Source of the DNA: Herbaspirillum sp. YR522
GTDB taxonomy: Bacteria; Pseudomonadota; Gammaproteobacteria; Burkholderiales; Burkholderiaceae_D
NCBI RefSeq assembly: GCF_000282575.1
Contig: NZ_AKJA01000053.1
Span: 1-32,020, forward strand
Length of the DNA stretch: 32,020 bases
Reading direction: 5' to 3'
Under the pieces are notes generated by a model. It was given only the letters and a program-made list of their open reading frames with translations. It did not search any database and was not told where the DNA came from. The position numbers were made by a program, and so were the translations under genes. Every line of letters begins with the position of its first letter. Position 1 is the first letter of the stretch. This document shows, piece after piece, positions 6,542 through 14,197 of this stretch.

Positions 6542-7783
6542 TCAGACCGCGCCTTGCTCGCGCAGCCCTTTAATTTGGGCATCATCATACCCCAGCGACC
6601 GCAGGATTTCATCGCTGTGCGCGCCCAGTGCCGGGCCCAGCCATCGGGTCTGGCCCGGGGTATGCGACATCTTCGGGGTAATGGCCGGCAGCTTGACCGG
6701 CGTGCCGTCGGCAAAGCGATGCTGTTCGAACATGCCGCGCGCCAGAAACTGCGGGTCGCTCATCATGTCGCGCACCGAATAGATCTTGCCCACCGGCACG
6801 TCGGCCGCCTGCAAGGTCGCCAGCGCCGCGTCGATATCCTGGCCGTGGCACCATTGCTGGATGGCGGCGTCGATCTCGGCCGTGCGCGGCACCCGGCCAT
6901 CGTTGCGCGCCAGGCCCGGGTCGTCGGCCATGTCGGCGCGACCGATGGCCTGCATCAGGCGCTTGAAGATGGCGTCGCCATTGCCGGCGATCACGATGTT
7001 CTGGCCGTCGCCGGTGGTATAGGTATTGGACGGGACGATGCCAGGCAAGGCACCGCCGGTGCGCTCGCGCACCACGCCGGCGTGGTCGAATTCGGGCACC
7101 AGGGATTCCATCAGGTTGAAGACCGACTCGTAGAGGGCCACGTCGACCATCTGCCCCTGCCCGGCTACGCATTGCGGGCCGGACTTGCCGTTCCAGCGGC
7201 CACCGGTGACATCGCGATGGCGCAGCGCCATCATGGCGCCGATCACGCCATGCAGCGCCGCCACCGAGTCGCCGATGGAAATACCCACCCGCACCGGCGG
7301 CCGGTCGGCATGGCCGGACACGTAGCGCAGCCCGCCCATCGACTCGCCAATGGCGCCAAACCCCGGCAGGTCACGCAGCGGACCGCTCTGGCCGTAGCCG
7401 GATAGCCGCACCATGATCACCGCAGGGTTGACCTGCTTGAGGTCTTCATAGCCGAGGTTCCATTTCTCGAGCACCCCGGGACGGTAGTTCTCGATGATGA
7501 TATCGGCCTCCAGCGCCAGCTTGCGGGCAATCTCGCGGGCCTCCGGATGTTTCATGTTGAGCGTGATGCTCTTCTTGTTGCGGGCCTGGACGCTCCACCA
7601 CAACGAGGTGCCATCCTTGAGCACCCGCCATTGGCGCAGCGGGTCGCCGCTGCCGGGAGCTTCGATCTTGATCACGTCGGCCCCGAACTCGCCCAGCATG
7701 CGCGAGCAGAACGGACCAGCGATCAGCGTGCCGAGTTCGAGTACCTTGATGCCGGCCAGCGCGCCGGGTGTGAGTTGCTGCAT
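6542..7783 (-). CDS. CaiB/BaiF family (class III) CoA-transferase
   Basis: A 413-residue class III CoA-transferase, which moves CoA between carboxylic acids through an aspartyl-CoA intermediate. N-terminal signature LAGIKVLELGTLIAGPFCSRMLGEFGADVIKIE, then NKKSITLNMKHPEARE; the catalytic aspartate is D172 in GISIGDSVAALHG. Residues around 195-207 (RWNGKSGPQCVA) look like a short insert before the conserved GQGQMVDVALYES block. An AGGAGA site (7791-7796) fixes the start. It lies between recR and the importer operon, all minus strand, with a 76-bp gap after recR. The substrate is unknown; a link to the compound imported by the downstream transporter is possible but is only inference. Confidence 0.92.
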   Translation of the reverse strand: MQQLTPGALAGIKVLELGTLIAGPFCSRMLGEFGADVIKIEAPGSGDPLRQWRVLKDGTSLWWSVQARNKKSITLNMKHPEAREIARKLALEADIIIENYRPGVLEKWNLGYEDLKQVNPAVIMVRLSGYGQSGPLRDLPGFGAIGESMGGLRYVSGHADRPPVRVGISIGDSVAALHGVIGAMMALRHRDVTGGRWNGKSGPQCVAGQGQMVDVALYESVFNLMESLVPEFDHAGVVRERTGGALPGIVPSNTYTTGDGQNIVIAGNGDAIFKRLMQAIGRADMADDPGLARNDGRVPRTAEIDAAIQQWCHGQDIDAALATLQAADVPVGKIYSVRDMMSDPQFLARGMFEQHRFADGTPVKLPAITPKMSHTPGQTRWLGPALGAHSDEILRSLGYDDAQIKGLREQGAV

Positions 7784-7859
7784 GGACGTGTCTCCTGCCG
7801 TTGGCTGTGTTCAACCTTTTTATTGGCGCCCTGCGGGGCTGCCTGGGGATGTTGCCGCT

Positions 7860-8456
7860 TCAGGTCACCCTGCGGTCGAGCATGGCGCGGGCGATGGTGC
7901 CGGCGTCCACGTATTCGAGTTCGCCACCGACCGGCACGCCGCGCGCCAGCCGGGTGGCCTTCAACCCGCGCGCCTTGAGGGTCTCGCCGATGTAGTGCGC
8001 GGTGGCTTCGCCTTCATTGGTGAAATTGGTTGCCAGCACCACTTCGGCCACCTTGCCATCGGTGGCGCGGGTGATCAGTTTCTCGAGATGGATGTCACGC
8101 GGGCCGATGCCGTCGAGCGGCGACAGCCGCCCCATCAGCACGAAATACAACCCCTTGTAGGTCAAGGTCTGCTCGATCATGATCTGGTCGGCCGGCGACT
8201 CGACCACGCACAGCAGCGTATGGTCGCGCTGCTCGTCCTGGCAGGTCTCGCACACCACCTGTTCGGTGAAGGTATTGCACAGCGCGCAGTGACGAATCGT
8301 GTCGAGCGCATTGGCCAGCGACTTGCTCAGCGCGGCGGCCGCTTCGCGGTCGTGCTGCAGCAGATGGTAAGCCATGCGCTGCGCGGTCTTGGGGCCGATG
8401 CCGGGAAGACGGCGCAGGGCATCGGTAAGCAGGGTAAGGCTGGAAGGGGTTTTCAA
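7860..8456 (-). CDS. recR: Recombination mediator protein RecR
   Basis: RecR acts with RecO/RecF to load RecA at gapped DNA. Length 198, the family norm. Order of parts: helix-hairpin-helix ([19 protein letters not shown], 15-33), C4 zinc finger C57, C60, C69, C72, and a Toprim domain from about 80 (CVVESPAD) through [11 protein letters not shown] to the [12 protein letters not shown] end. The start is a TTG at 8456-8454, chosen because it aligns with the normal RecR N-terminus and no ATG fits. The TTG overlaps the TGA of the preceding YciI-like gene (TTGA), suggesting translational coupling. Belongs to the dnaX-ybaB-recR group. Confidence 0.95.
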   Translation of the reverse strand: MKTPSSLTLLTDALRRLPGIGPKTAQRMAYHLLQHDREAAAALSKSLANALDTIRHCALCNTFTEQVVCETCQDEQRDHTLLCVVESPADQIMIEQTLTYKGLYFVLMGRLSPLDGIGPRDIHLEKLITRATDGKVAEVVLATNFTNEGEATAHYIGETLKARGLKATRLARGVPVGGELEYVDAGTIARAMLDRRVT

Positions 8457-8755
8457 TTGCGGTCAACTGAATAGCGGAAGGCTTCGAGCGCCTCCGCCGT
8501 CATCGAGGGGACAAATTCGGTTATCTCGTACTCGGCCACGCCGGCGATGTAGAACGGATCGAGCTCGATGATCGCCTCCATCTCGGCACGGTCGCTGCAG
8601 TCGGCCAGGATGATGCCGCCGGTGCGCGGCACCTTGCGCCCCGACATCAGGAACACGCCTTCCGCATAGCGCTGGTTCAGGAATTTCTTGTGCGCAGTCA
8701 GCAGCGAGTCGATTTCGCTCGCCGGCTTGATGTACGTGATCGAGATGACGAACAT
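8453..8755 (-). CDS. YciI-like protein
   Basis: A 100-residue single-domain protein of the YciI/YCII family, a ferredoxin-like alpha/beta fold of uncertain function related to dehalogenase-like and dimeric barrel enzymes. Visible family features: the [11 protein letters not shown] first strand, H22 in the TAHKKFL helix, and the [16 protein letters not shown] block near 66-81. The start at 8755 is favoured over one 18 bp upstream because GGAGG lies five bases before it. Its stop overlaps the TTG start of recR, and it begins 95 bp after ybaB. The gene interrupts the otherwise classic dnaX-ybaB-recR row. No catalytic role can be assigned. Confidence 0.88.
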   Translation of the reverse strand: MFVISITYIKPASEIDSLLTAHKKFLNQRYAEGVFLMSGRKVPRTGGIILADCSDRAEMEAIIELDPFYIAGVAEYEITEFVPSMTAEALEAFRYSVDRN

Positions 8756-8850
8756 GTTGCCTCCACAATGCACTGCTGCAATCCGACAGGGGTACGCGAC
8801 ACGGCCATGCTGCGCCTGCAGGCCCGTTCGGTGAACGGGCCGATGCGCGA

Positions 8851-9177
8851 TCAGAACGGCATCTTGAAACCTGGTGGCATCGGCATGCCCGCCGTGACAC
8901 CGGCCATTTTTTCCTGGCTGGTGGCCTCGGCCTTGCGCACGGCGTCGTTGAAGGCGGCGGCCACCAGGTCTTCCAGCATGTCCTTGTCATCGGCCAGCAA
9001 CGACGGATCGATCGAGACGCGCTTGACGTCGTTCTTGCAGGACATGACCACCTTGACCAGGCCGGCGCCGGACTGGCCCTCGACCTCGATCAGCGCGAGC
9101 TGGTCCTGCATCTTCTTCATGTTGTCCTGCATGGCCTGGGCCTGTTTCATCAGACCAGCGAGTTGGCCTTTCATCAT
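8851..9177 (-). CDS. ybaB: Nucleoid-associated protein, YbaB/EbfC family
   Basis: A 108-residue DNA-binding protein of the YbaB/EbfC family that dimerises with pincer-like DNA contacts. The typical [28 protein letters not shown] helix leads into [30 protein letters not shown], and the C-terminal helix carries [15 protein letters not shown], followed by a Met/Pro/Gly tail. Tandem ATG codons at 9177 and 9174 follow an AAGGAG site (9185-9190); the first has the better spacing. It lies 76 bp after dnaX, the standard arrangement, and presumably shares its transcript. Confidence 0.95.
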   Translation of the reverse strand: MMKGQLAGLMKQAQAMQDNMKKMQDQLALIEVEGQSGAGLVKVVMSCKNDVKRVSIDPSLLADDKDMLEDLVAAAFNDAVRKAEATSQEKMAGVTAGMPMPPGFKMPF

Positions 9178-9253
9178 CGCATTGCTCCTTGTTTCAATTC
9201 GTGAATTCTATCTTGTTTGCGGGCAGCGCCGGCAAATCGACATGGTGTCGACT

Positions 9254-11332
9254 CTACAGCGGGTGGATCGACCCCGGCACGATGGTGGCGCCGAACTCGC
9301 GCATCATCGACAGCACGAATGGATCGTTGTTCATCGACTGCTCGGCCTTCTGCTGGCGTTGCGCACGGGCCGCCTCGGCCACCGCGTTGGCTGTATCGGC
9401 TACGCGCCCGATCTCGGTCTCGATACGCACCTCGCGCTCGAAGCGTTCGGACAAGGCCGCCATCAGCTTTTCAGCCGCGCCCGAGGCCAGCAGCGTTTCG
9501 AGCGGAATACGCAGGTGGAAGCAGACGTTGCCGCCAGCCAGCGCTTCGCAGCGCACCAGCTCGCTCTGGAAGGCCATCTGGTGTACCACGCCACGCAGCG
9601 GCAGGCTGGCCGCCAGGCCCGGCCAATCGCCGTCCCAGCCGAGCTCGGCGGCGATGCGCGCCGTTTCCTGCTGCTGGGCGGCGCTGGCAGCCGGCCGCTG
9701 CGGCGCGGCGAGCACCGCCGGTGCTACCGGGCTGGCGGACTCAGTTTTTTTTTGAGCCTCGGGCGCGCCCGACCTGACATCCTGTTCCCACGGAGGTGGA
9801 ACATCATCGAAAGGCGGCTCGCTGGCGGGCTCGGCGACCACCACCGCAGCCACCGGGGCCGGAGCCTGGACCGGCGCCGGGGTCGGGGCTACGGGCGCGG
9901 CAGCGGCAGGCCTGGGCGTGGACGGCGCGCGCACGCCCTTTCCGGTATTGGCGCGTAACGCCATCATCGCGGCTTCGCGCGCGGAAACGGGGGCCGCCGG
10001 TGCGCCGGCTGCCGGGGCACTCGCGGTCGAGGCATCCGACGCCGGATTGGCCGCCGCGGCAACCGTGGCAGCGGCTGCGACCACGGGAGCCGGCGGCGGC
10101 GAGACGGCCGGCCGACTCACCGGCGCACTGGTCACCGCTACCTGGGGTGCGGCCGCCAGCGGGGCCGCCTGGCGCGTGGGCGCCGGACGCGGCGTGCTCG
10201 CGCCGCCAGCAGGCGCAGCACCGCCACTGGCGCTGACCGGACGAAACGCCAGCATGCGCAGCAGCGTCATGCTGAAGCCGGCGTACTCGTCGGGCGCCAG
10301 CCCCAGCTCGTTGCGACCATGCACCACGATCTGGTAGAACAACTGCACATGCTCGGGACTGAACTGCGCAGCCAGGCGCACGATGTCGGCGCGATCGGGC
10401 AAGTCCTCGGCCAGTGCCGCCGGCACGCTCTGGGCCAGCGCCACCTGGTGCAACAAGGTGCCCAGGTCCTGCAGCGCGGCATTGTAGGAAAGGCTGCGCG
10501 CGGCCATGTCGTCGGCCACGGCCATCAGGCCGGATCCGTCCTGCGCGGCCAGCGCGTCGAGGATGCGCACCAGGTAGGACTGGTCGAGTGCGCCCAGCAT
10601 GCCTTGCACGGCTTCCAGCGAGACCCGCCCGGCGGCATAGGCGATGGCCTGGTCGGTCAGCGACAGCGCGTCGCGCATCGAACCGGAGGCACCTTGCGCC
10701 AGCAGCCGCAAGGCTTGCGGGTCGAACTCGATACCCTCCTGCTGCAGGATGTTGTCGAGGTGGCCGATGATATGGCCAGGCGGCATCTGTTTCAGGTTGA
10801 ACTGCAGGCAACGCGACAGCACCGTGACCGGGATCTTCTGCGGGTCGGTGGTCGCCAGGATGAACTTGACGTGCTCGGGCGGTTCTTCGAGCGTCTTCAA
10901 CATCGCGTTGAAGGCATGATTGGTGAGCATGTGCACTTCATCGATCATGTAGACCTTGAAGCGCGCATTGGACGGGGCGTAGATTGCCTGCTCCAGCAAT
11001 TGCGCCATTTCGTCGACGCCGCGATTGGAGGCGGCGTCCATTTCGATGTAGTCGACGAAGCGCCCGGCATCGATGGCCACGCAGGCTTCGCATACGCCAC
11101 AGGGGGCGGCGGTGATGGTGCCGCTGCCATCGGCGCCGATGCAGTTGAGCGACTTGGCCAGGATGCGCGAGAGCGTGGTCTTGCCCACGCCGCGGGTGCC
11201 GGTAAACAAGTAGGCGTGGTGCAACCTCTGCTGCTCGAGCGCATGCGTCAACGCGCGTACGACATGCTCCTGGCCGACCAGGCTGTCGAAACTGCGGGGA
11301 CGATATTTACGGGCGAGGACTTGATAGGACAT
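9254..11332 (-). CDS. dnaX: DNA polymerase III tau/gamma subunit
   Basis: The clamp-loader ATPase that binds the polymerase core and helicase. From the ATG at 11332 it has 692 residues; a longer reading to 11449 was rejected because MSYQVLARKYRP is the conserved N-terminus. Walker A G45-T52, zinc cysteines C64, C78, C81 and C84, the DEVHML Walker B at 131-136 and the SRC sensor at 173-175 are all intact. After domain III (to about 365) comes an Ala/Pro-rich linker (about 370-560), then the tau-specific C-terminal domain. Codons 527-530 contain nine consecutive A, with a UGA directly behind in the -1 frame, so a 530-residue gamma form is likely. Own promoter at 11376-11405; followed by ybaB. 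Confidence 0.97.
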   Translation of the reverse strand: MSYQVLARKYRPRSFDSLVGQEHVVRALTHALEQQRLHHAYLFTGTRGVGKTTLSRILAKSLNCIGADGSGTITAAPCGVCEACVAIDAGRFVDYIEMDAASNRGVDEMAQLLEQAIYAPSNARFKVYMIDEVHMLTNHAFNAMLKTLEEPPEHVKFILATTDPQKIPVTVLSRCLQFNLKQMPPGHIIGHLDNILQQEGIEFDPQALRLLAQGASGSMRDALSLTDQAIAYAAGRVSLEAVQGMLGALDQSYLVRILDALAAQDGSGLMAVADDMAARSLSYNAALQDLGTLLHQVALAQSVPAALAEDLPDRADIVRLAAQFSPEHVQLFYQIVVHGRNELGLAPDEYAGFSMTLLRMLAFRPVSASGGAAPAGGASTPRPAPTRQAAPLAAAPQVAVTSAPVSRPAVSPPPAPVVAAAATVAAAANPASDASTASAPAAGAPAAPVSAREAAMMALRANTGKGVRAPSTPRPAAAAPVAPTPAPVQAPAPVAAVVVAEPASEPPFDDVPPPWEQDVRSGAPEAQKKTESASPVAPAVLAAPQRPAASAAQQQETARIAAELGWDGDWPGLAASLPLRGVVHQMAFQSELVRCEALAGGNVCFHLRIPLETLLASGAAEKLMAALSERFEREVRIETEIGRVADTANAVAEAARAQRQQKAEQSMNNDPFVLSMMREFGATIVPGSIHPL
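9741..9754 (-). promoter_or_regulatory. Slippery A9 run for gamma-subunit production in dnaX
   Basis: On the coding (minus) strand, nine A (plus-strand T run 9745-9753) span codons CAA AAA AAA ACT at residues 527-530. A shift of one base back after K529 reads AAC then TGA (9743-9741), ending the protein at once. The +1 frame also closes within seven codons. A CCGCC/GGCGG stem begins six bases after the run and an AGCACC/GGTGCT stem lies 19 bases after it. dnaX genes are known to use either ribosomal -1 frameshifting (Escherichia coli, A AAA AAG) or transcriptional slippage on A9 (Thermus thermophilus). Which applies here cannot be told. Confidence 0.7.
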
Positions 11333-11375
11333 GTGTGTTGGCTGCAGTCGGCTTTTTGGCTCAGGTGGGCATTTT

Positions 11376-11405
11376 ATTCTATTTCGCCCCCGCCATCGCA
11401 GTCCA
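11376..11405 (-). promoter_or_regulatory. Probable dnaX promoter
   Basis: On the minus strand, TGGACT (11400-11405), an 18-base spacer, and TAGAAT (11376-11381). Predicted start near 11369 leaves a leader of about 37 bases before the dnaX ATG. It lies in the 148-bp gap behind the GGDEF gene. The conserved 4.5S/SRP RNA core, often found beside dnaX in other bacteria, was looked for here and not seen. Confidence 0.5.
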
Positions 11406-11480
11406 AGCGGCCCGGCTCGACGCCAACGCCCCCAGCCCCGCCTTTTCATGTCGTTTCGGCATCGCCCCTGGCGACGGCGC

Positions 11481-12452
11481 CTAGACCTTTTCGCCGCGAC
11501 GCTTTTTCTTGCGGTCGTACATCAGGGCATCTGCGCCCTGCATCAGGTCACCGATGTGAGCATGCCGCGCCGGATCGAACTCCAGCACGCCGACACTGTA
11601 GTGCAGGTCGTATTCGCGCTGTCCGTGCTGGTTGAACTGCTGCACCGCGCGCTCGAAGGATTGCAACACGGGTTCCACATCGGCCAGCGCCGTATTGGTC
11701 AGGAACACGCCGAACTCGTCACCGCCGAGGCGACCGATGACATCCGACTCGCGCAGGTTGCCCGCCAGCAGCGAGGCGAAATTGGTCAGCGCCTTGTCAC
11801 CCTCGGCATGACCGAAGCGATCGTTGATCGACTTGAATTGGTCGAGATCGAAATACAGCACGCTGGCCGGGCGCCCGAGCCGCTTGCACAGGCCCAGCGC
11901 ATGCCCGGCCAGCGATTCGAAACCACGCCGGTTGGACAGGTCGGTCAATTCGTCGATGGTGGCCAGGCGCACCGTGGTGAGCTCCTGCTCGACCATCGCC
12001 CCCAGGTCCTTGAGCAGGGCGCGGTCGTCGGCGTCGAAGTCGCGGGTCTTCATGTCGACCAGGCACAAGGTGCCCAGGTTGTAGCCGTTCTCGCTCTGGA
12101 TCGGGCAACCGGCGTAGAAACGGATGTAGGGTTCGCCGGTGACCTGTGGATTGCCGCTGAAGCGGTCGTCCTGCGTGGCGTCGTTGACCACGGTCAGGTT
12201 GTCCGACAGGATGGCGTGCGAGCAGAACGAGATATCGCGCGGGGTCTCGCTGGCGTCGAGCCCGACGCAGGACTTGAACCACTGGCGATTGACGTCGATC
12301 AATGTCACCACCGCGATGGGGACATCGAACAGCCGCCGCGCCAGGCGGGTGAGCCGGTCGAAACGCTCTTCCGGCGCGGTATCGAGGATGTGCAACGAAT
12401 GCAGCGCCTCGATGCGAGCACTCTCGTTGACAGGAATATCGGCGATCTTCAT
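11481..12452 (-). CDS. GAF-GGDEF diguanylate cyclase
   Basis: A 323-residue soluble protein. Residues about 20-155 form a GAF sensor domain (ERFDRLTRLARRLFDVPIAVVTLID opening, HAILSDNLTVVNDATQDDRF, and the GYNLGTLCLVD end), and about 160-318 a GGDEF domain. The active site G243-G244-D245-E246-F247 is intact, as is the upstream inhibitory site R234-E-S-D237 exactly five residues before it. It should therefore make cyclic di-GMP from two GTP and be subject to product inhibition. No membrane helices or signal peptide. It stands upstream of dnaX on the same strand, 148 bp away, without a clear terminator between. The GAF ligand is unknown. Confidence 0.93.
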   Translation of the reverse strand: MKIADIPVNESARIEALHSLHILDTAPEERFDRLTRLARRLFDVPIAVVTLIDVNRQWFKSCVGLDASETPRDISFCSHAILSDNLTVVNDATQDDRFSGNPQVTGEPYIRFYAGCPIQSENGYNLGTLCLVDMKTRDFDADDRALLKDLGAMVEQELTTVRLATIDELTDLSNRRGFESLAGHALGLCKRLGRPASVLYFDLDQFKSINDRFGHAEGDKALTNFASLLAGNLRESDVIGRLGGDEFGVFLTNTALADVEPVLQSFERAVQQFNQHGQREYDLHYSVGVLEFDPARHAHIGDLMQGADALMYDRKKKRRGEKV

Positions 12453-12588
12453 GGCCCGTCCCTACCTGCAGTGGTGTGAATGAATGATGCGCCTGGTCCG
12501 CGCCCCCACCCGACTTCGGGTATCGCGCACGGCCTGGACAGATGCCCCCAACCGACATGCGCGCCCCACTTTAACCGCAATTTTTTTG

Positions 12589-12618
12589 AGAAACAAGTCG
12601 CCAGTTTCTTGAAAGAAA
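12589..12618. repeat. Two overlapping inverted repeats upstream of the GGDEF gene
   Basis: AGAAAC (12589-12594) is mirrored by GTTTCT (12604-12609) nine bases away, and TTTCTT (12605-12610) by AAGAAA (12613-12618) two bases away. They share the central GTTTCTT. The patch is AT-rich within GC-rich DNA, with a T7 run just before it. It lies about 140 bp upstream of the GGDEF start in the 276-bp gap between that gene and comEA. Possible regulator site. Apart from these repeats and the comEA terminator (12682-12713), nothing else was seen in this gap. Confidence 0.3.
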
Positions 12619-12681
12619 TTCATCTCACGATGCGGCGCACGGGTTTCCGGAGCGACCGGGTCGACGATGGCGCCACCCAAA

Positions 12682-12713
12682 GCGAAGAACCCCGCCAAGG
12701 CGGGGTTCTTCGC
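12682..12713 (-). terminator. Terminator of the comEA-like gene
   Basis: A perfect 15-bp stem, 12682-12696 with 12699-12713, centred on CCCCGCC/GGCGGGG. On the minus strand its 3' arm ends in TTCTTCGC and then TTT, so the U tract is part of the stem. Starts 16 bp after the comEA stop. Confidence 0.75.
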
Positions 12714-12728
12714 GCGATCAATGCGCAA

Positions 12729-13118
12729 CTACTTGCGGTTACGTTCTGCCGTGGCCGGTGCCGTCTCGCCGCTGGCTACCTTGGTCTCGGCGGGCGCCGT
12801 CCTGGCTCCGGGACGTCCCGATTTGCCGGGCCTGTCGGACCTGCCGCCGAGCGCCTGGCCGTTGACGGTCAGGCCGTTGCCGGAGAGCTTCTCGGCGCTC
12901 TTCTGCTTGATGCCCTTGACGCGCTGCTGCAAGTCGCCCCAGTCCTTGAAACTGCCGCCGCGGTCACGCTCGGTGAGGATGCGCTTGGACATCGCCGGCC
13001 CGATGCCCCGTACGCCATCCAGGGCGGCCTGGTCGGCCTTGTTGACGTCCACATCCGCCCGTACCGGCGCGACCATGATCCATAGCGACACGATGACCAG
13101 CAATAATTTCTTCAACAT
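12729..13118 (-). CDS. ComEA-like helix-hairpin-helix protein
   Basis: A 129-residue exported DNA-binding protein. Residues 1-21 are a signal peptide (MLKKLLLVIVSLWIMVAPVRA). Residues 22-85 are the ComEA helix-hairpin-helix module: VDVNKADQAALDGVRGIGPAMSKRIL, then GGSFKDWGDLQQRVKGIKQKSAEKL. The last 45 residues are a Gly/Pro/Ala/Arg-rich low-complexity tail. In competent bacteria ComEA pulls incoming DNA across the outer membrane; short exported HhH proteins of this type are widespread in betaproteobacteria, not all proven competent. An AAGGAA site precedes the ATG. It has its own terminator, and the rfaE1 terminator precedes it, so it is probably a single-gene unit. Confidence 0.85.
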   Translation of the reverse strand: MLKKLLLVIVSLWIMVAPVRADVDVNKADQAALDGVRGIGPAMSKRILTERDRGGSFKDWGDLQQRVKGIKQKSAEKLSGNGLTVNGQALGGRSDRPGKSGRPGARTAPAETKVASGETAPATAERNRK

Positions 13119-13140
13119 GGTGATTTCCTTTCACGATTGA

Positions 13141-13179
13141 GAAACACAAAAGGCAAGCCCCGAAACGGAACCTGCCTTT
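13141..13179 (-). terminator. Terminator of the lapA-lapB-ugd-rfaE1 operon
   Basis: Bases 13149-13162 pair with 13166-13179 around an AAA/UUU loop, 14 pairs. Three positions pair only as G.U in the minus-strand RNA and would be mismatches on the plus strand, marking the minus strand as the functional one. A U-rich tract (TTTTGTGTTTC) follows on the minus strand. Confidence 0.75.
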
Positions 13180-13257
13180 GCTCAACGACGTCGGGAAATA
13201 CATGTTGACAGAAATGCAACTAGATACGCGCCGCCAGGCGCGTGAGTTTGTCGCCTC

Positions 13258-14193
13258 TCAGCCCTCAAGCAACTCCTCGCGCGTGACGGTCGCGGTACCC
13301 AGCTTGCCAACCACGATGCCACCGGCGCGGTTGGCCATGGCCACCGCATCGACCAGCGAAGCACCGGCGCCCAGCATCACGGCCAGCGTGGCGATGACGG
13401 TGTCGCCGGCACCGGAGACATCGAACACTTCGCGCGCCATGGTCGGGAAATGCTGCACATCGCCATCCCGATACAGGCTCATGCCCTCTTCGGAACGGGT
13501 CAGCAACAGCGCTTCGAGACCGAGCTCGGCGCGCAATTTCTGGGCCCGCGCGGTAAGGTCATCCTCGCTCTTCCACTGGCCGACGATGCGTACCATCTCG
13601 GACTTGTTGGGCGTGAGGATGGACGCGCCCGCGTAGCGGCTGAAGTCGTCCCCCTTGGGATCGACCAGGATCCGCTTGCCCAACTGGCGGGCCGCGGCGA
13701 TCATCTGGGCCACATTGACCAGGCTGCCCTTGGCATAGTCCGAGAATACGATCACGTCGTGCGCGCCCACCAGCGAATTGAACTGGGTCAGCTTGTCGCG
13801 CAATACGGTGTCGGTCGGCGCTTCTTCGAAATCGATGCGCACCAGTTGCTGCTGGCGGCCGATGACCCGCAGCTTGACGATGGTCGAGATGCTGGCGTCG
13901 CGCGCCAGGTGGCTGCTGATGCCCATCTCGCCCAGCAGGGTATCGATCACGCGCGCCGGCTCGTCGTCGCCGGTCACCCCCAGCAAGGCGGTGCCGGCGC
14001 CCAGGCTGGCGGTATTGCGCGCCACGTTGGCGGCGCCACCCAGGCGCTCTTCGCGCTTCTCGACCCGCACGATCGGCACCGGGGCCTCGGGCGAGATGCG
14101 ATTGACTTCACCGAACCAGTAACGATCGAGCATGACGTCGCCGACGATCAGGATACGGGCACGATTCCAGTTGGATGCGAGCTGGTTTTGCAT
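13258..14193 (-). CDS. rfaE1: D-glycero-beta-D-manno-heptose-7-phosphate kinase
   Basis: Kinase that phosphorylates heptose 7-phosphate at O-1 in the pathway to ADP-heptose for LPS inner core. 311 residues, a PfkB/ribokinase fold: ARILIVGDVMLDRYWFG at the start, the LGGAANVARN substrate loop at 51-60, the PNKSEM segment near 195-200 and the catalytic D264 in DVSGAGDT. There is no C-terminal nucleotidyltransferase domain, so this is the split form (the gamma-proteobacterial protein HldE is a fusion). The start is four bases after the ugd stop, and its AAGGGTGA ribosome site overlaps that stop, so the two are translationally linked. A terminator follows; rfaD is not adjacent. Confidence 0.95.
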   Translation of the reverse strand: MQNQLASNWNRARILIVGDVMLDRYWFGEVNRISPEAPVPIVRVEKREERLGGAANVARNTASLGAGTALLGVTGDDEPARVIDTLLGEMGISSHLARDASISTIVKLRVIGRQQQLVRIDFEEAPTDTVLRDKLTQFNSLVGAHDVIVFSDYAKGSLVNVAQMIAAARQLGKRILVDPKGDDFSRYAGASILTPNKSEMVRIVGQWKSEDDLTARAQKLRAELGLEALLLTRSEEGMSLYRDGDVQHFPTMAREVFDVSGAGDTVIATLAVMLGAGASLVDAVAMANRAGGIVVGKLGTATVTREELLEG

Positions 14194-14197
14194 GATG

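Noticed and set aside
11333-11480. SRP (4.5S) RNA gene next to dnaX
   Set aside because: The conserved GGAAGGAAGCAGCC-type core is not present on either strand of the gap.
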